This document shows, piece by piece, positions 44,501 through 57,487 of a stretch of DNA of 64,000 nt. The position numbers and the translations under genes are program-made. Positions within the stretch are counted from its first letter, which is position 1, and each line of letters starts with the position of its first letter. Location of the stretch: NCBI GenBank assembly GCA_026119855.1, contig JAOWBW010000270.1:62001-126000 (forward strand), given 5' to 3'. Origin of the DNA: Campanula takesimana. Lineage: Eukaryota; Streptophyta; Magnoliopsida; Asterales; Campanulaceae. The notes under the pieces were generated by a model, which made no database searches, was not told where the DNA came from, and saw nothing but the letters and a program-made list of their open reading frames with translations.

Positions 44501-47500
44501 ATCATCTAGCATAAACAAACTAGATATCATTTCAATGTTGGACCTCGACGATAAATAATGATCTTGTTGTGCTGCTCAATTGCAATCGTCTGGGAAGGAC
44601 TCTACTCCAATGAGTTGAATTTCTCCATATTTTGACGACGAGTGATTCCTTCATGTCTTTCTTTACCCTTCGCAGAATCATCACATATACAAAAAGAGTA
44701 AATGCTTGAACATTTGTTCACTTTGAACCTGGATCATAGCCTTTTTCCTTGGATTGGGACATCGTGAAAGTGTTTATTCAAGCCTGAATCATTTTACGTT
44801 TCAGAGTACCCAAAAAATTCACCATGGCATGCCTTTTTTTGGCTAAGTGATCGGCCCTCCATAAAGTCTTACCCAATAAATTGATATTCTCATTGCAATG
44901 CATTATTATTGTTATTGTTATTATTTCAAAAGCAAACGGCTCAATTTAGTTCTTTTAGATATGGTCGGAGGCGGACATGCATGCCATCATGAATAGCCAA
45001 ATCTGATTTCTAAGAACAATATTCAAACAGTTGTGTTGTTTCTTTATAGACACGATATTCACCGCCTTGGTAGATGAAGCTTTGGGGCTTCTATCAAACA
45101 TTAAATTTGTGGCTCAATGCTTAAACATCTATGAAGCAAAGTAGAGAAGATATTACTTCATGCTGTTCATACCATCTAGGCATTAATCATAGATTGGTTA
45201 ATATTCCAAGTGATTATATGATACTCGTTCGCTTCGCTAAAAGATTATTCTCCATATCAGAATATTATCTGTGATGCGCATTCACTTGATGCATCCTATC
45301 ATAATGGCCTCCATGCTGTAAGGTACGCATATTTGCAATGTTCTCAAAATAGAGTTCACCAAATAGCTCCTTTCCGTCGTGCTTTGAGGTGCAATGGTCA
45401 ATCTTTGCCTGGCTCACAACCTGGCTATGGCGGTGAACCTCTCGACAGCTGGTTTTCCACAAAACTGAAAAAACGAGTAAAACTGAGCATACGACCCTAA
45501 TCTTCGTCACTCTTACAACCTATAAGAGCATGCAATGGTAAGTGCTCATTTGAGAGCTTTTTTATTTTCCTCATATGCCACATCATTGTTATGAATACAT
45601 AAAATCTTAACAATTCTCCACTATTGTAACACTCTTTTCTTTGCATAGGGAATTGGTGAAACATCAATGAAACCCACAAAAAGTAGCTCTTTGTAGAAAG
45701 AGCTTCTCTTTAGAGAAGTGCTCTTTTTGATATTCAACAATGATAAAAAGCTCTTCATAGCTTTTTCATTAAAATAAAAAGCTTATAAAAAGCTCTCATT
45801 GTGAATGCTCTAAGTAACTATAATTTGTAACTTTTGAGACATCCATTCTTGTCCGGAAGTTCCAAAACATGACTTGAGTAAATAGCTATCATAAACAGCC
45901 CCAAAAGCACAGAAAACACTCTTTAATATCTTAAAAACTGCAACTGTATAGAATCTAAATGTTGGATCCTCAGTAATTAACATTGATCTTTTCATGCTGC
46001 ATCAAGACGTGTTGGTTAATTCTTTTGTTTGCCTGTAATCAAATGGCTCTTATATCTTCAGCCTTCTAAAAGTATCAAAACTGATATTGATGCTAGATAC
46101 TTCTAAATTATTCGCAATTCTGAAGAGTTAGTGCGTCAAGCCGTCGATTGGGAAAAAGGTTTAGCCGTGGTGACCACACTGAACAATGATTGCCTAATAC
46201 AACACGGCTATTTACTTGTATTTGGCTGTTTCTTTGACAGTGACGAGAACCTGCACACTGATAGTCACCTACTATCGTTGATGGATGCCAACGGATGGGT
46301 TCCAATATCCACTATTGCTGAGTTCAAAAGGGTAAATTTTGATAAATTAACACCTATGCATACTTGTACCCTTCATAATAGTGAATGTAGTTTCCTGCAA
46401 TGATGGTGCAAGAGCATTTTTCGTATGTGCGCATGATGTAGTTGTTAGCTTGAGTTTGTCTAGCATGTCACTTTATATAATGTAGATTTGGTGCTAATTT
46501 ATCCAAAATCTGATGCTTTCTTAATTAAGTAGTGTGATCCATTAAGTCGCATATTCAGAATTGAAATCTGATGCTTTCTTAAGTAGTGTGATCCATTAAA
46601 TTACATATTCAGATTGTTTTTGTTGCCTGAAAGCTTTATGATTCACGCTTAGAAACTTTTATCTTTTATTATGAGGTGCAGGTTAACCGAATGACTAAAG
46701 ATATACCATTTATTGTGGATGCACTACAAAGCTCTAGAACTCTGGAAGTTCAGGTTGGTATTCTTACTGATCTTCATTATTATGTCCTGTCTCTCTCCCA
46801 AGGGCCCATTTAAGCCATGTGATAGGACCATTATACTCTCCAAGAACTGTTCCATGCTAAATAAGACACCCTCTGGCTCTGGCCCTGGTTATCACAGTAG
46901 CTGAAAAATATGTATCACATGTCCAGAAAATGATACTCCCTCCGTTCCAATTTAAGCTTCTTACTTTCGTTTTTGGTCCGTTCCACTATAAGCTTCTTAC
47001 TTTATTTCATAAATGGCAAACAGTCACAAAAAAACCAATACTTACCAAACCTACTTTTCACCCACTTGACTTATGAATAGTGTTTTGGACAATCATACCC
47101 TCAACCCACTATATTTGTTTGCCCATTTTACATTGGTTGCTTAATAAGCGTGCAAAGTCAAACTAAGAAGCTTAAATTGAGACGGAGGTTGTAAATAATA
47201 ATATATAAACGAACACAAAGAGGAGATAATATTACAATTTCATAACTTACTTCACGTTCCTCTTTGTTTTCAAAGTTTCTTGTTTTTTGGGTCTCATTGT
47301 AATTTCTCAACGTCGTTGTTTGTTTTTAACGATAGAAACATTGCTACTGAATCAATGTTTTTCCTACAAAAGGGACTTCGACAAAAGTACTTGTGGATAA
47401 TATCATGGAGAATTGAGAGAGGGTCTGTATCTTCTACTAATATCATGGAAAATTGAGAGTTTTTTACCAAGTACAAGGTAAGAAAAGGATTTCCGGTTTG

Positions 47501-50500
47501 CCGTGCCATAGAGTGAGGAATTTATGCCATTTGTAGTTTTGATGAGCTCTAGAGATTCCAATTTCTCTAGAAGAGGAAAACCAAAGAAAGGATGCATATT
47601 CAACTTGTTAGTCTTTCTTTGTGTAGGAGGAAAAACATTAGAGGAAGCTAAGCTGGTGAAGTTGTTACCTTTTGTTCATTTGTAATTGTAACTAAAAAAT
47701 ATTCTGTTGCTTAAGCACTTCGGTTAATCATCTGTATATACATTACTGTTGCCACTACTTGTCGACACTCAGTAGCATGGATGTTATTAATACTATTTTT
47801 GCAACTATTGTATTGTAATAGGGTGACAAAGTACGCAAGCTGGAGGGGTGGTCAAAGTGGGTTCCGTCTTCTGCTGAAAATAAACAATCATTAGATGCAG
47901 TGGATAGTGTGGAACAACCTGAAGAGAATGTTACCAACGCTTCAAATGGAGAGATCACAAAAGCCAACTCTGGAGGGAGTGATGAATCTTCTGTAAAAGA
48001 AGATAGCTCACCGGTTGATAATAATGGACATCACAACACAAACACGGTTCAGATTGATTGTGGAACTCAGATATTTCGAGGTACAGATGATGATTTAAGC
48101 ACAAGACATAACAGGTCCATTATCAAGCCATTAGACCTTCGGAATGCTTGCACTTCACCTGCCTTGGATTGCTCTGAAAGTCAGATCGCAAAACCTTTAC
48201 GCTGTGGAAGTCATGAACACGAGAGCGTCAAGGTGCCGCAGAATATGGATAACCTATGTAATGATTTTTCAAGTACATTCATGTTTGATGAGGAGCTTGA
48301 ACATGAGCAAAAGATGTCAAAGAAGGATAATTTTTCTCCTAGAACAAGGTACTTCATATTCCATCTGCTTTTTTGTTTTCTCATACATCGTTGGTCACAT
48401 CTCAAGTAGACCTATATTGCTTTCAATCACCTTTATCCATGTTTAAATATGCCATAGTCCTAAATATTTTGGAATCCTTCCGAGTTGAGAGATACCATGG
48501 ATCAAACACTCTATACTTTCACAGAGTATTAGCGTCTTTCTCCCTGCCAAATTCACTTTATGCTCAACTGCTAAAAGCAAAGCCTATGTTCCAGATAACA
48601 TTGTAAGTTGCTCCATACAGTCTATTCAAAATAATAGTATCAAGCCCATTAAGAACCAGGGTCCAAACAGGAGCCTGAACCTGAGATGGGACGGCGAAAG
48701 ACATCAGATTGGGGGAACGAGCCAATTGAGGCATTATATATAGGCAAGAATTAAAATCCCGAACCCTCCAATAACCAAGAGTGAGAATCAGGGCTATTAG
48801 ATAGCTGCATTTGATGTGGAATACCGAGGAGGATAGACACATCGTTGGTTTCTTGGTCTTGAGTCAAAAAAGAAGTGAAAGTATCAAGAATTTGTGTTGG
48901 CAGAATATTGAAAGAATCCAGTATAAGTCTCTGCTTTTGATAGCTAAGCTTTGTTCTGACATGTTAAGTGGTTGTTATGTTCATGAAGTTACTTACCCTT
49001 CCATGTAAATCTGAACAACTCTGTTGACTTCTTCTTTTTTTTTACTCTTATACTATGAGGCATTAGATATAGGCAATAATTTAAACCCTGAACCCTCCAA
49101 TACCCAAGAGTGAGAATCAGGGCTCTTAGATAGCTGTACTTTGACGCACGCAAACAGACGTCATCCTAGTTGAGGGGATAAAATGAAACTTTGTTGCTTA
49201 ATAGCGCCTAGAAACAAGGTCGGCGCAAGCGTTCAGGCACTCAAATCTCAACCGCTTCAGTCGACTTGGTTGACTTTCACAACTGTATTTCAAGGAAAGA
49301 TCAAATGAGCTAAAATACGTTAGAAACTGAAGTTTAACCAATATGCAAGTATACATGTACCTAGACGCATACATCTAAGTCAATTAACGATTAAGAAGAG
49401 AGGATTGCGACATGTACTCACTTTTACCTAATTAAAGTTCTTAATTGGTCAGACACCAAGTTTGTTATTTCCCAAAACCTGGCCAATCACACTGCAATCA
49501 CCAAGTTGAGTGACATCATGTTAGTCAGAAATAACCAACAAGTTAGACATATAACTCACGGTGTACAAACTAAGCCATGTGATAATAGTATCAAACTTCC
49601 TTTGTCAAGAACTTCCTATAACAACCACAAATTAAAGTATTAACACCAGCACAAAAATCCACCCACATTAATGAATTCATTTTGCATTTGATAAATTATT
49701 TTCTCTTGATCATTCATGCCTAGTCAAATGGGGCTCCTTTTTGGAAATTGTGGAAGAATTCTACAGTCTACAATATTATCCATTTTGATCATGTATAGTA
49801 GTGAAATATGTTTAATTATGTTTGTGAACACTTGAGCGATAGTCTGACAACTGAAGCACTTGGTTTGACTGCATTATCAAAATTCTCTTCTCGATTTTAA
49901 ATAAAGTATTTTCTCTTGATCGTTCATGCTCATTGTATGAAAAGGCCAAGACATGGATATAATTCTACCCCTGAAAAAGTCTTGCATTATTGAAGTTGTT
50001 TCTTCGTTTCGTCTAACTGCTGAAATTTGTAATGGAAGTTTGTTGGTTCATTTTTTGTACTGGTCATAGGATATACTGCCTTACTTTATTCTAGACCCTT
50101 TCACTTTCAGTGCAAGGGGTATAATCATTTATGCCATCTGAAAAAATGTTTTTCTGTTTTTCCTACGAACCTGTCTTACAGCTGATTTATGACTTCTCTT
50201 TTAAATGTTTGGGTAGCTCTATGTCTCGGAGGGCTGATGATGAAGAAGATGAAGAAGATTTGGTTGTGTATGATCAGGATGTTGAAAGATTAGTAATTGT
50301 GACACAGGTATGACCTTGTTCATGAATGTTTATCAAATAAAGTTCACTGGTCGTAAACTGTTCATCAAAGATGAGGTAACGAGATAGTTCATTTACTTTT
50401 CTTGACCATAGTGGATTAATGATGCCTAGCGAAGTTCAGTTCTTATATGGTAGAGCTTCACTTTTGTAAAGGGCCACGCGGTTGTTCATGACTAACAAAA

Positions 50501-53500
50501 ACAACAATTTTAGACAAATTGTATAAAAATCCACAATAAGAATGGTACAACTCTATCACTCTTTCTGGATGTTTAGTTTCATAATCACATCATCACCAAA
50601 CAGCTTCGTAATAGTTTACCAAACAGCTTCGTAATAGTCTTGAGAATTATTATTTAGTATGATATATGATTATTTGGTGGACAGCTTGTCACCCATGATT
50701 GTACTTCCTTTCATCGTTACTAATATTCTTTAATAATTGGAAGAAAAAAAAATCAGTATTCAACTCAGTATTTGGCAAAGGAAGTGATGTGAGACTTTTG
50801 TGGGAGTGTTGTTTTTTTTTTTTTTTTTTTTTTTTTTTTGCAGTTGGTTTATTTGGCTGGAGAGGAACGCGAGGATCTTCAAAAATAATTGTTTAGCAAA
50901 ACATCTCTTGTGGGAAAAAAGTGTTTTCTCTAGCTTCTCTATGGGTATATGCTGCTATAGTCTAATATTGGATATATGCATTTTCTTTTTTGTTGCTGAT
51001 GTATGTCTTGCCCATCTGTATGTTCTCTGAGTTTTATATAATAAATTCCTTTTTCTATCAAAAAATAATTAAACAATTAGTATTCTAGCTTTATCTCAGT
51101 TACTGCTAGATTTTATCTCTAATCATTCGTTTTCATGGCCCATCACTCTGTCTACTTCAAAGAGTGCCATTTTGGACATCAAATTCTCTGAGGTACCTAC
51201 TCGGAGATGCAGTAGCAATTACGATTATCTATTTATGCTGTTATTTTTTAATTTATGTAACTGTTTCTCTTGGCCTATAAATTGAAGTAATTTCTCTAGC
51301 GCTTAATCATACAATTACCAACAACCTGTTATCGTGGTAATGAGTTCTTGTTTTTGGCAGCTGCACTTAGTCATTTGATGATAGTGGTTGTTCATTTTGC
51401 TTTGCAGAATAGCCTGAGTGGGGAAGGTTCAAGAAATGTTGTAAAAGAATCAGAATCATTTTCCAATGAGCTTGCTTCAGCCATAAATGATGGCCTCTAC
51501 TACTATGAACAGGTAATAGGCTTCCTATTTAGTACCTCCTTCCCAGCTCAATGCGCACTGTTTGACTTTTTTGGTCAATTCAGTTGAACTTTGACCATAA
51601 TTTTATGAAAATCTTGATATCTATATGCAATCCAAAAAATTGTTATTTATACTATTCTTAACGGTGAAACAATAACAATTTTTAGAATTGCATATGAATA
51701 TCTAGGTTTTCAAGAAATTATGGTCAAAGTTCAACTGAATTGACCAAAAAATTCAAACAGTGCACATTGAGCTGGGGCGGAGGTTGTATTATTTTTTATT
51801 TTTTTTTCTCTGCAAAAAAAAAAAAGACTGATGTGGTTTGGTGCTTCATTCAGGAACTTAATGCTAGTCGAACTAATAATAGAATGAACAAGTCAAGTAA
51901 TGAAATTAGAGAAGGGAACTTCAGATCCGCAACTTCTGCATCACTAGAAGGTCCAAAAGCTCTTGGAACCGAAGGGTTTGTAAATGCGAATTCTAGGAGG
52001 AAACAAAATAAAGGGTTCCCCAAGCAGCAATCAAGAAATCTGCGCTTATTTTCCAGCAACTCTAAAAATTACGGAACTGGCAATAACTCACATAGCGCCA
52101 TATCAGAAAGTCCACCTAGTAGTTCTGTTGGGTTTTTCTTTGGGTCAACACCACTTGAGAGCCATTGGTAAGTTAAGGGTATCGGTTGCTCTTTATCTTT
52201 TCTATTTCGCTTAGTCCGTCCCGGAAAGATAGTCTCATTTGACTTTTTATGGTCAACACATGTGAACTTTGACTAAACCTTAATATCAATTCAATCATCC
52301 CAATAAAATTCTAAAAGTTGTTATTGGTAGATCACTTAATTATTTATCAATTACTCCCTCCCTCCCGGTTTAAGGTTCTTAGTTTGACTTTGCACGCTTA
52401 TTAAGGAACCAATGAAAAATTAATGGAAAATGGGTCAACAAAAGTAGGGAGTTAAGGATATAATTGTACAAAACACTATTTATAAAGCAAGTGGGTAGAT
52501 TGTCTAAAAAACTGTTCATGTTTTGCCATTTATGGAATAAAGCAACTAAGAAGTAAGAACTTTAAACTGGGACATACCAAAAGGAAAGTTGAACCTTAAA
52601 CTGGGACGGAGGGAGTGCATTTTATCATTTTCACTATTTTGATTGTTATTCTGATGCTTGTAGGAATCAGACATTTTGATTTCAGAAAATGTGTAGTTAA
52701 TTGATTGAAGTTTATACTTACTGGTTCTTGATCTATATAATGTTAACATTTAAAAAATTGTTCTACAGCTTGAGGTCTTCGAAGCTTGGTGCCTCTCCTC
52801 GCAGTTGTCTTGCTGGCAGTAGTCCACCCGTTGGCTCAATGCCAAAGCCATTTCCACCATTCCAGCATCCAAGCCATCAACTTCTTGAAGAAAATGGTTT
52901 CAGACAGCAGTAGTAAGGGGATCCTCACTTTTGCCATTGGTGTATGCGTATTTAAATATATTTTTTTAAAGTTGATGTTGGTTTTTTCTCTTCTCTAGAT
53001 ACGTGAAGTTTCACAAGCGCTGCCTATCTGAGCGAAAAAAGACGGGTATTGGATGTAGTGAGGTACGGTCTTTTTGATCTAAAAGTAGTTTTCTTCTCTT
53101 AGTCATTTATTATACTACCTCCGTCCCAGCTCAATGTGCACTTTTACTGTTCATGTGGTCCATTCATTCGAACTTTGACCATTATTTTGTGAAGGTCAAA
53201 CTCCATTTTAATCCATTGTACTTTCAAGTGTGTTTCACTTTAACCATTATACTTTTTTTCTTTCAAAAAATACCATTGTACTTTGGGAAATGTATCATTT
53301 TAACCCCAAAATCGCGGATTGAAGCACGGATTAGTTGCGGATTTAGCCACGGATTTGGGGTTAAAATGATACATTTTCCGAACTAAAATGGTATTTTTGG
53401 AAGAAAAAAAGTATAATGGTAATAATGAAACATCATGTAAAGTACAATGGATGAAAACGGAGTTTGCCCTTTTGTGAAAATCTAGCTATTATTATACAAT

Positions 53501-55776
53501 TTTAAAAGTTGTTATTGCTTTATTGTTAGGAATAGTATCAATAACATCTTTCAAAATTGCGTAGAGATAAATAGATTTTCATAAAATTAAGGTCAAAGTT
53601 CAGTCAAGTTGACCACAAAAGTCAAACAGTGCACATTGAGCTGGGACGGAGGTAGTATATGATATTATAACTTCTTTCTAGTCATCTGTAGCTCCTTATG
53701 TTCATCTTCTTCTCTTTGCGGATCTATTTTCATGTAATTATTTGTATGAATGGTCAAGGTTATTTTGCTTTCTATTTTCTCCGTCCTCATAGGAAGAGGG
53801 ACACTTTGACCGGACAATTTGACCAGTTTTTGTTTGGACATTTGGCAATTATTTAGCTGTTTTTAGAAAAAAATTAACCCATGTAAATAATAGTAGTACT
53901 TTAAGTGTAGTTTCCGTAATAAATTACTTTTATTATTATCATTGTTCATATTGACCGAATAAGCTAAGATTTTCTCTTATTTTGAGAAGGCTGGAGTATA
54001 TATTAGTTCAGTCGATAAGCTAGAAAAGGTGAACGGAAATTTTATAGTCTAATGTTTAAGTGAAGAACTGAAGTAATAGTAAGAAGGAATACATGGAATG
54101 CAACTTTAGCAGCCTTAGAAAAGACTAAGTTAGGTTAAATGGCCAATAAATTTTACTATGGGAGCAATCTTGATATTAGGATTATTTTAGTCAAGATGGG
54201 GAACTAGGAGGGATAGTTATTGACAGATAAAGAGAGGGGTCAAATAAGTGGTACACTCCGAAGGCAAGAGGTGGGAGAGCGAAAGGCGAACATGATAGAT
54301 GATAGTCTGGTTAAAAAAGGAAACATATTCTGTAACGATTTCCAAAATTCCTTTTATCATTGAAAATAATACATGAAATTAAGTTTGCAAGAAACTTAAA
54401 CCAATGAATGTAAAACCTACTTTAGTGGCCTTAGAATATATGGAGTTAGGTTAGATGGCCAAGAAATACCTGAAAGGAGCATTTTGGATATTTAGGATTA
54501 GTTAGTAATTAGAATAATTAGTCCACATGGGGACTAGGAGATCTAGGCAAAAGAGAGGCAGGCGAGAGGTTCATTTTAAAAGGCAAGTGGTAGGCAAGCG
54601 AATGGCAATCAGAACGACAACTAAAGACAGCGAAGTAGTACCGTGAGGGAAGGGTGAAAAGAACTTCTATCGGGGAGTGAAATAGAACATGAAACCATAA
54701 GCTCCCATGCAGTAAATAAATCAAAAAAATGTATTCCATAAACGATTTTCAAATCCTATTATCAGTAACAGAACAAAATGAAATTAAGTTCACAAGAAGC
54801 AAATAAATTAACTGTCTTTATCAATCTGAGTCTTTTTTTTTTTTTTTTTGTGGCAGCTAGTGCCAGATATTGTAATATATCTAACCATATCATTACTGTT
54901 GTTTTTAAATACAAACTAGACCAACAAAGACAGTGATCTAATGCTAGTGGGAACAGCTTTTGACTATTCAACTTAAGGGACATTTGAAAGCATGCCGATA
55001 TTCTCCTTCCGTCCCATTTGATAGCTCATGCATACTTGAAGTAGTGTTGATTTTTTTTTTATTTTTTTTTTCATATTTTAAGGCCATGCTGTAGTTCCTA
55101 ATTTATTTATTTTTCTCAATATGCAGGAAATGAATACCCTGTACAGGTTCTGGTCATATTTCCTTAGGGACATGTTTGTCCGTTCTATGTATGATGAATT
55201 CAGGAGATTGGCTCTCGAAGATGCAGCTGCTAATTATAATTATGGCATAGAATGCCTATTTAGATTCTATAGGTACGGTTATTACTGCTATTTTTCTCGA
55301 TTAAATTGTAAATAATTGCCATCTCTTTTCTTTTTAAAAAAAAATCATGATATTTAAAACTTAAGTTAAAAGAATAGTTTAAATACCGGAATGTAGTTTT
55401 TTGTCCTGCTATATAATTATTGAAGGACCAAGGGACTTGTGCTTTATTCATGTAGTTATGGCTTGGAGAAGGAATTTAGAGATGATATTTATGAGGATTT
55501 TGAACAGCTAACACTGGACTTCTTCAATAAAGGCAATCTATATGGCCTTGAAAAATACTGGTAAGTGAATTTTTTTTATTCCTTTTTTTCCGAGGGAAAT
55601 TACTCATGCCAAGTTGGTTAACTTTTATTATCCGTGATAGGGCATTCCACCACTACCGTGGAAAACAGGACCAAAAAGCAGCAGTGAAGAAACATCCAGA
55701 ATTGGAAAGGTTAATTGAAGAAGAATTCCGCAGTTTGCATGACTTTAACCGAGCCAAAGTGAAAGGTACTAACTAG
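41580..55776 (+). CDS. LARP1: La-related protein 1 (LARP1), spliced, 14 coding exons
   Basis: Exons inferred: 41580-41807, 43195-43651, 44054-44219, 46241-46331, 46682-46753, 47822-48348, 50217-50307, 51408-51512, 51854-52167, 52769-52909, 52999-53062, 55127-55272, 55456-55560, 55641-55776. All junctions are GT-AG and keep frame, giving about 880 residues, usual for plant LARP1. The N-terminus has the SPWK motif, followed by a Pro/His-rich linker. The La motif lies near residues 268-352 (KQIEYYF, DENLHTDSHLLSLMD, KDIPFIVDALQSS). Acidic and Ser-rich middle. C-terminal DM15 repeats are near 718-868. LARP1 is a cytoplasmic protein that binds cap-adjacent 5'TOP sequences through DM15 and, in plants, acts in TOR-dependent translation and heat-induced mRNA decay (family knowledge). 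The first donor (GTCCGT) and the final stop are the least certain points. Introns carry MITEs. Confidence 0.93.
45526..45810. mobile_element. Harbinger/Tourist-like MITE in LARP1 intron 3
   Basis: 285 bp with terminal inverted repeats GAGCATGCAATGG / GAGCATTCACAATG and TSD TAA on both sides (45523-45525 and 45811-45813). The interior repeats 'aaaaagctctt' phrases. Confidence 0.75.
46936..47191. mobile_element. Stowaway-like MITE in LARP1 intron 5
   Basis: About 256 bp, TIR CTCCCTCCGTTCCAATTTAAGC at the left and its imperfect complement at the right, flanked by TA. Confidence 0.78.
48728..49146. repeat. Direct repeat of ~85 bp in LARP1 intron 6
   Basis: 'ccctccaata(a)cccaagagtgag' and 'aatcagggct(a/c)ttagatagct' occur at about 48728-48812 and 49057-49146. 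Source element not recognised. Confidence 0.6.
50750..51065 (+). mobile_element. Probable 5'-truncated LINE in LARP1 intron 7
   Basis: A short open stretch (FIWLERNARIFKN, then LLWEKSVF) resembles the C-terminal end of plant LINE ORF2. It is followed by 'ttttatataataaattcc', a short terminator-like sequence, and an A-rich tail ('atcaaaaaa'). A long T run precedes it at 50811-50839. The target duplication is unclear. Confidence 0.5.
51535..51786. mobile_element. Stowaway-like MITE in LARP1 intron 8
   Basis: About 252 bp, ends CCTCCTTCCCAGCTCAATG and its imperfect complement near 51765-51786, flanked by TA. Confidence 0.75.
52354..52615. mobile_element. Stowaway-like MITE in LARP1 intron 9
   Basis: About 262 bp with CTCCCTCCCTCCCGGTTTAAGG at the left and 'ccttaaactgggacggaggga' (complement) at the right; TA on the left, TG on the right. 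Confidence 0.75.
53115..53655. mobile_element. Stowaway-like MITE carrying a nested MITE, LARP1 intron 11
   Basis: TIR CTACCTCCGTCCCAGCTCAATG at both ends, flanked by TA. Removing the nested element leaves about 256 bp, the size of its relatives in the other introns. Confidence 0.78.
53194..53469. mobile_element. Mutator-type foldback MITE nested in the Stowaway
   Basis: 276 bp flanked by the 9-bp TSD TTTTGTGAA (53185-53193 and 53470-53478). Ends are GGTCAAACTCC / GGGCAAACTCC, and the inverted arms run for most of the element (about 115 bp each), so the transcript could fold into one long hairpin. The 9-bp TSD indicates a Mutator-type transposase. Confidence 0.82.
54000..54770. repeat. Diverged tandem duplication in LARP1 intron 11
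   Basis: A block with 'agttaggtta(a/g)atggccaa' and 'atgggg(a)actaggag' occurs near 54060-54330 and again, diverged, near 54400-54680. It is non-coding and not assigned to a family. Confidence 0.5.
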
Positions 55777-56295
55777 AGTAAAAAAACAAACAACAACAGC
55801 AGATTCTGACTTTGTCTGAAGTCCGTCCCGGGTGAGTTTTTGTCTGAAATACAAGTGGTCTAACAAGTTTATAGAGCGCATTCAAATTTGCAGTGTTTTC
55901 TCTCTCTGTGTCAACTTTGACGATGGTTTTGTGTATAGCATCTGTTGAGGGGCGCAAATTTGATGCCCCAACGGGCCCAGAGTTTTTGCTTTGTATCTTT
56001 TGCCTGTTTCAAGGCATCCTTTCTTACTTCATTCTGAACTGCAATTTTGTAGTATACAAATAAAATCCAGAAAAAGAAGAGCCTATGGGGCTCAAAAAGA
56101 ATAAATCGTGTAATCTGAACAATAAAATATTTATTTTATTTTCCTTTGAGCAACTAAAATTTAGTTAATTTTTTATTTCCAGGTATTTTACTTTACTTCA
56201 CTGGCTAGTCTTTTATTCTTTTTGTGAAAGCAAACAAGTACTCAAGAAAACTGTGCAATTTTTTAAATTTTATTAGGAATTATTATCCGAAGACC
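55777..56295 (+). other. LARP1 3'UTR and downstream spacer
   Basis: No separate gene. Contains a candidate alternative last exon of LARP1 (acceptor 'tgtatag' at about 55938, then an in-frame stretch starting A-S-V-E-G-R-K-F-D) and AATAAA-like sites near 56060. The poly(A) site is not determined. Confidence 0.4.
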
Positions 56296-56870
56296 TAGGG
56301 ATTACCAAACACGGTTCCGGAAAAGCTTTAACCGTAACCGAACCGTAACCGAACCGTTTCTATTACGGTTACGGTTTGGAACCGCCGGTCTATTGTGTTT
56401 TTTTTTTTAAGTATTTTTTTAAACAGAAAAAACAATTTTAATAATATTTTATTACCGATTTTTTTTTTTACAAAAAAGATATAGAAAAATTGTTTGAAAA
56501 ATTAAAGAGGTCGTCCCTCTTTTCTTTTGTATATACTCAACAAATTTTTATTATTTTTATTCACTGAATTTGTCTAAAAATTCAGTCAAAACTCAACTTT
56601 TCTTGTCAACTTTCCGTTAGTAACGGTTAATTATGATGAAACCGTTAAAAATCTGACGGTTTTGACGGTTTTCTAAAGGTTCCGGTTCGGTCTAAGCGGT
56701 TCGGAAACGCCGATTCACAGTTTTTAGAGGAGATGAACCGGAACCGGCCCGTGTTACAAACGGTCCCGATTCACACGGTTCCGGTTTTCATCAAGGTTCA
56801 AGGCGGTTCCGGGTTTTTCGGTTCTGGGCGGGTTTGGCAGTTCCGGTCCAGTTCCGTTTGGCCATCCTTA
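56296..56870. mobile_element. hAT-type non-autonomous element
   Basis: 575 bp with TIR TAGGGATTACCAAAC / TAAGGATGGCCAAAC and an 8-bp TSD, CGAAGACC (56288-56295) / CTAAGACC (56871-56878), one mismatch. The subterminal regions are filled with 'aaccgtaaccg' and 'ggttccgg' motifs on both strands, typical of hAT ends. No transposase. Confidence 0.78.
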
Positions 56871-57487
56871 CTAAGACCCTATTCATCTAATGAAATAATG
56901 TAAACTCCAAATTACCCTTCCCTACTCATCCCTAACGCTACTCCTCCCCCTTCCTACTCGTTTTGCAGTTTCCCCTTTTCTCTCTACACCCCCCATTCTC
57001 TCTCTCTCTCTCTCTCTCCCCCTCCAAACTCTCTATCTCCTTCCCCTTCTCCCATCGGCGATTGGCGCCTTTCCACCCATCCCCATTGGCCACCAACGTC
57101 ACTCCTCTTCTTCCTTTTCTATGTTCTACCTCTCACTATCTTCGGTCACCTTCTCCAGCTAAGGCTTCATCCACCCCTGTTTATGATTCACGCCTCTGCT
57201 ACGAGGCTACGATTATGGCTTCAGGAGTGGCCGTATAGAATGGTGGTACGACTTGCGTGGTGGCTTGCTAGAGGCGGCAATGCTAGGTCAAGGAAGCGCG
57301 GGTAGGTGTGTTAAGGGAATATAAATAAAACATACTTCGCATATATATTTTTAAAGTTTATAATTCTGAATTTTGGTTCCTCGATCGGGAGGGTGTCAGG
57401 TCATGAGGTCGAAATTGGTGAAGGGGTCGTATATGATTGAATTTTGTAATCTTTGTTTCACAAGTAAGTTGGGTTGTTGGCAATTGT
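56871..57487 (+). other. Spacer with CT microsatellite
   Basis: CT-rich stretch with (TC)n at about 56996-57018 and a Pro/Ser-rich 91-codon open frame (56963-57238) that looks like low-complexity translation. No gene recognised. Confidence 0.5.

Larger units (their letters stand above)
44168..47870 (+). other. LARP1: LARP1 La-motif exons
   Basis: The La motif is spread over exons 3-6. Exon 3 ends in KQIEYYF with donor TG/GTAAGT; exon 4 starts T/GACGAG. The split codon therefore reads TGT (Cys) where plant LARP1 usually has Ser (YYFSDEN). The conserved aromatic and Asp residues of the RNA pocket are present. Exon 5 gives VNRMTKDIPFIVDALQSS and exon 6 opens with GDKVRKLEGWSKWV. Confidence 0.85.
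52830..55776 (+). other. LARP1: LARP1 DM15 (cap/5'TOP-binding) exons
   Basis: Exons 10-14 encode the DM15 tandem repeats: PSHQLLEENGFRQQ..YVKFHKRCL, then NTLYRFWSYFLRDMF..YDEFRRLALEDA, then YGLECLFRFY-type helices (here YGIECLFRFY), SYGLEKEFRDDIYEDF and GNLYGLEKYWAFHHY. Exon 10 must end at CA/GTAGTAAGG; using the next GT would make a stop. The exon 11-12 intron is about 2.1 kb and full of MITEs. Confidence 0.88.

Noticed and set aside
53780..54000. Possible Stowaway-like ends in LARP1 intron 11 ('tctccgtcctcat' ... 'aggctggagtata')
   Set aside because: Terminal inverted repeats match only loosely; not enough to call an element.
56963..57238. 91-codon Ser/Pro-rich frame
   Set aside because: Mostly translation of a CT microsatellite and pyrimidine-rich sequence.
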